DNA of 64,000 nt from Euborellia annulipes (lineage: Eukaryota > Arthropoda > Insecta > Dermaptera > Anisolabididae): the NCBI GenBank assembly GCA_023213315.1, contig JAKCPI010027384.1, forward strand, positions 36,211 through 100,210, read 5' to 3'. The notes beneath the pieces were generated by a model, which worked only from the letters and a program-made list of their open reading frames with translations, was not told where the DNA came from and made no database searches. A program made the translations under genes and the position numbers. Below, in pieces: positions 63,483-64,000 of this stretch (positions are counted from its first letter, which is position 1; each line of letters begins with the position of its first letter).

Positions 63483-64000
63483 CTAGCTGCGGTAGGGTTG
63501 CCTTCGGCAACCCTACCCCGCTAACCCTGGCGGGCGGCGTCTCGGGATATGACTAAGAGTTGTCCAGATAAATGTATTTTAATTAATTATGAAAAAGAGT
63601 TTTTATTTTTTATTTTAAATATTTGATTAATATATTTTTCAATTATTTACACCCTAAGGAAGCGGAATTTTAAATTTTATTAAAAACGAATGAAAAATAA
63701 ATTTCAGGGGGGGGCAGGGGGGTGATTGAACTTTCTGATGTCTAAAATACCATTTTTCAATTATTTACACCCTAAGAAAGCAACATTTTAAATTTTATTA
63801 AAATCGAATGAAAAATAAATTTCAGGGGGGGGTCAGGGGGGTGATTGAACTTTCTGATGTCTAAAATACCATTTTTTCAATTATTTACACCCTAAGAAAG
63901 CGTCATTTTAAATTTTATTAAAATCGAATGAAAAATAAATTTTAGGGGGGTCAGGGGGTGTTTGAACTTTCTGATGTCTAAAATACCATTTTTCAATTAT
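63483..64000 (-). mobile_element. Helitron-like element, 3' end and internal tandem array, runs off window
   Basis: On the minus strand the element ends with a perfect 12-bp stem (GGTAGGGTTGCC, loop GAA, GGCAACCCTACC; 63491-63517), GCAG, CTAG, then T. The body continues to the right as a tandem array. The 5' end lies outside the window. Confidence 0.65.
63641..64000 (+). repeat. Tandem array, about 118-bp unit
   Basis: CAATTATTTACACCCTAAG recurs at 63641, 63758 and 63878, and its first bases at 63994 (spacings 117, 120, 116). Each unit has a G-run (GGGGGG.CAGGGGGG) and ATTGAACTTTCTGATGTCTA. It continues past the end. Confidence 0.9.

Noticed and set aside
63641..64000. CRISPR or coding tandem repeat
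   Set aside because: Unit length of about 118 bp without regular spacers or a conserved open frame; satellite-like.

Overview
This window is AT-rich eukaryotic DNA that is almost entirely intronic or intergenic. It is packed with nested transposable elements, most of them non-autonomous. There are no prokaryotic operons, rRNA genes, functional tRNA genes or CRISPR arrays. The element types (hAT, Tc1/mariner-like and pogo-like MITEs, Helitron ends, a tRNA-derived SINE, an RNase-H LINE, Penelope-like terminal repeats) and the AT-richness suggest an invertebrate, most likely an arthropod. I cannot name the species from sequence alone.

Only one host exon is convincing. It lies on the minus strand at 41722-41838 and has a good splice acceptor, a short 5' UTR with a tiny upstream ORF, an ATG, a signal-peptide-like start of 19 codons, and a phase-1 splice donor. 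Weaker coding evidence comes from a GC3-rich 57-codon stretch at 53997-54167 (+), a decayed exon-like fragment at 46443-46655 (+), and a coding-like remnant near 51000-51160. The only long ORF, 61966-63192, is the 3' part of a LINE ORF2 (end of the reverse transcriptase, RNase H, and a C-x2-C-x8-H-x4-C knuckle). It is followed by a TAA-type tail, which fits an I-like clade.

The dominant repeat, called Fam-A here, is about 1.05 kb. It has a 5' foldback of about 90 bp, an internal CA/ACAG microsatellite, and a 3' terminal stem-loop ending in GAGAAAGTAAAA. Seven well-preserved copies lie at 4303, 19264, 20146, 23757, 26252, 52076 and 54358. Many older fragments occur in both orientations at 443, 3871, 5590, 11107, 15297, 16220, 18295, 26016, 30673, 34195, 39477, 40990, 45559 and elsewhere. 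Two subfamilies can be told apart, and one copy looks mosaic. Fam-A copies sit inside older copies and are themselves hit by TA-targeting elements, hAT MITEs and the LINE, so relative insertion order can be read directly.

Layout: 1-7.1 kb holds old Fam-A, a 1.06-kb hAT with a nested SINE, a 160-bp duplicated unit and two back-to-back TA-MITEs. 7.1-19 kb holds a GC-rich island, a 1-kb inverted-repeat element, Penelope-like terminal repeats and a 632-bp nearly perfect palindrome. 19-28 kb holds four Fam-A copies, a 1.5-kb foldback and nested hATs. 28-41.7 kb holds hAT MITEs, Helitron-end-like sequence and an inverted Penelope-like pair. 41.7-51 kb holds the signal-peptide exon, more hATs and Fam-D. 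51-56 kb holds a pogo-like MITE, two Fam-A copies and the candidate exon at 54 kb. 56-64 kb holds Helitron 3' ends, low-complexity or poor-quality sequence, a minisatellite, the LINE and a 118-bp tandem array that runs off the end.

Coordinates of repeat edges are by eye and may be off by a few bases unless a target-site duplication is quoted.
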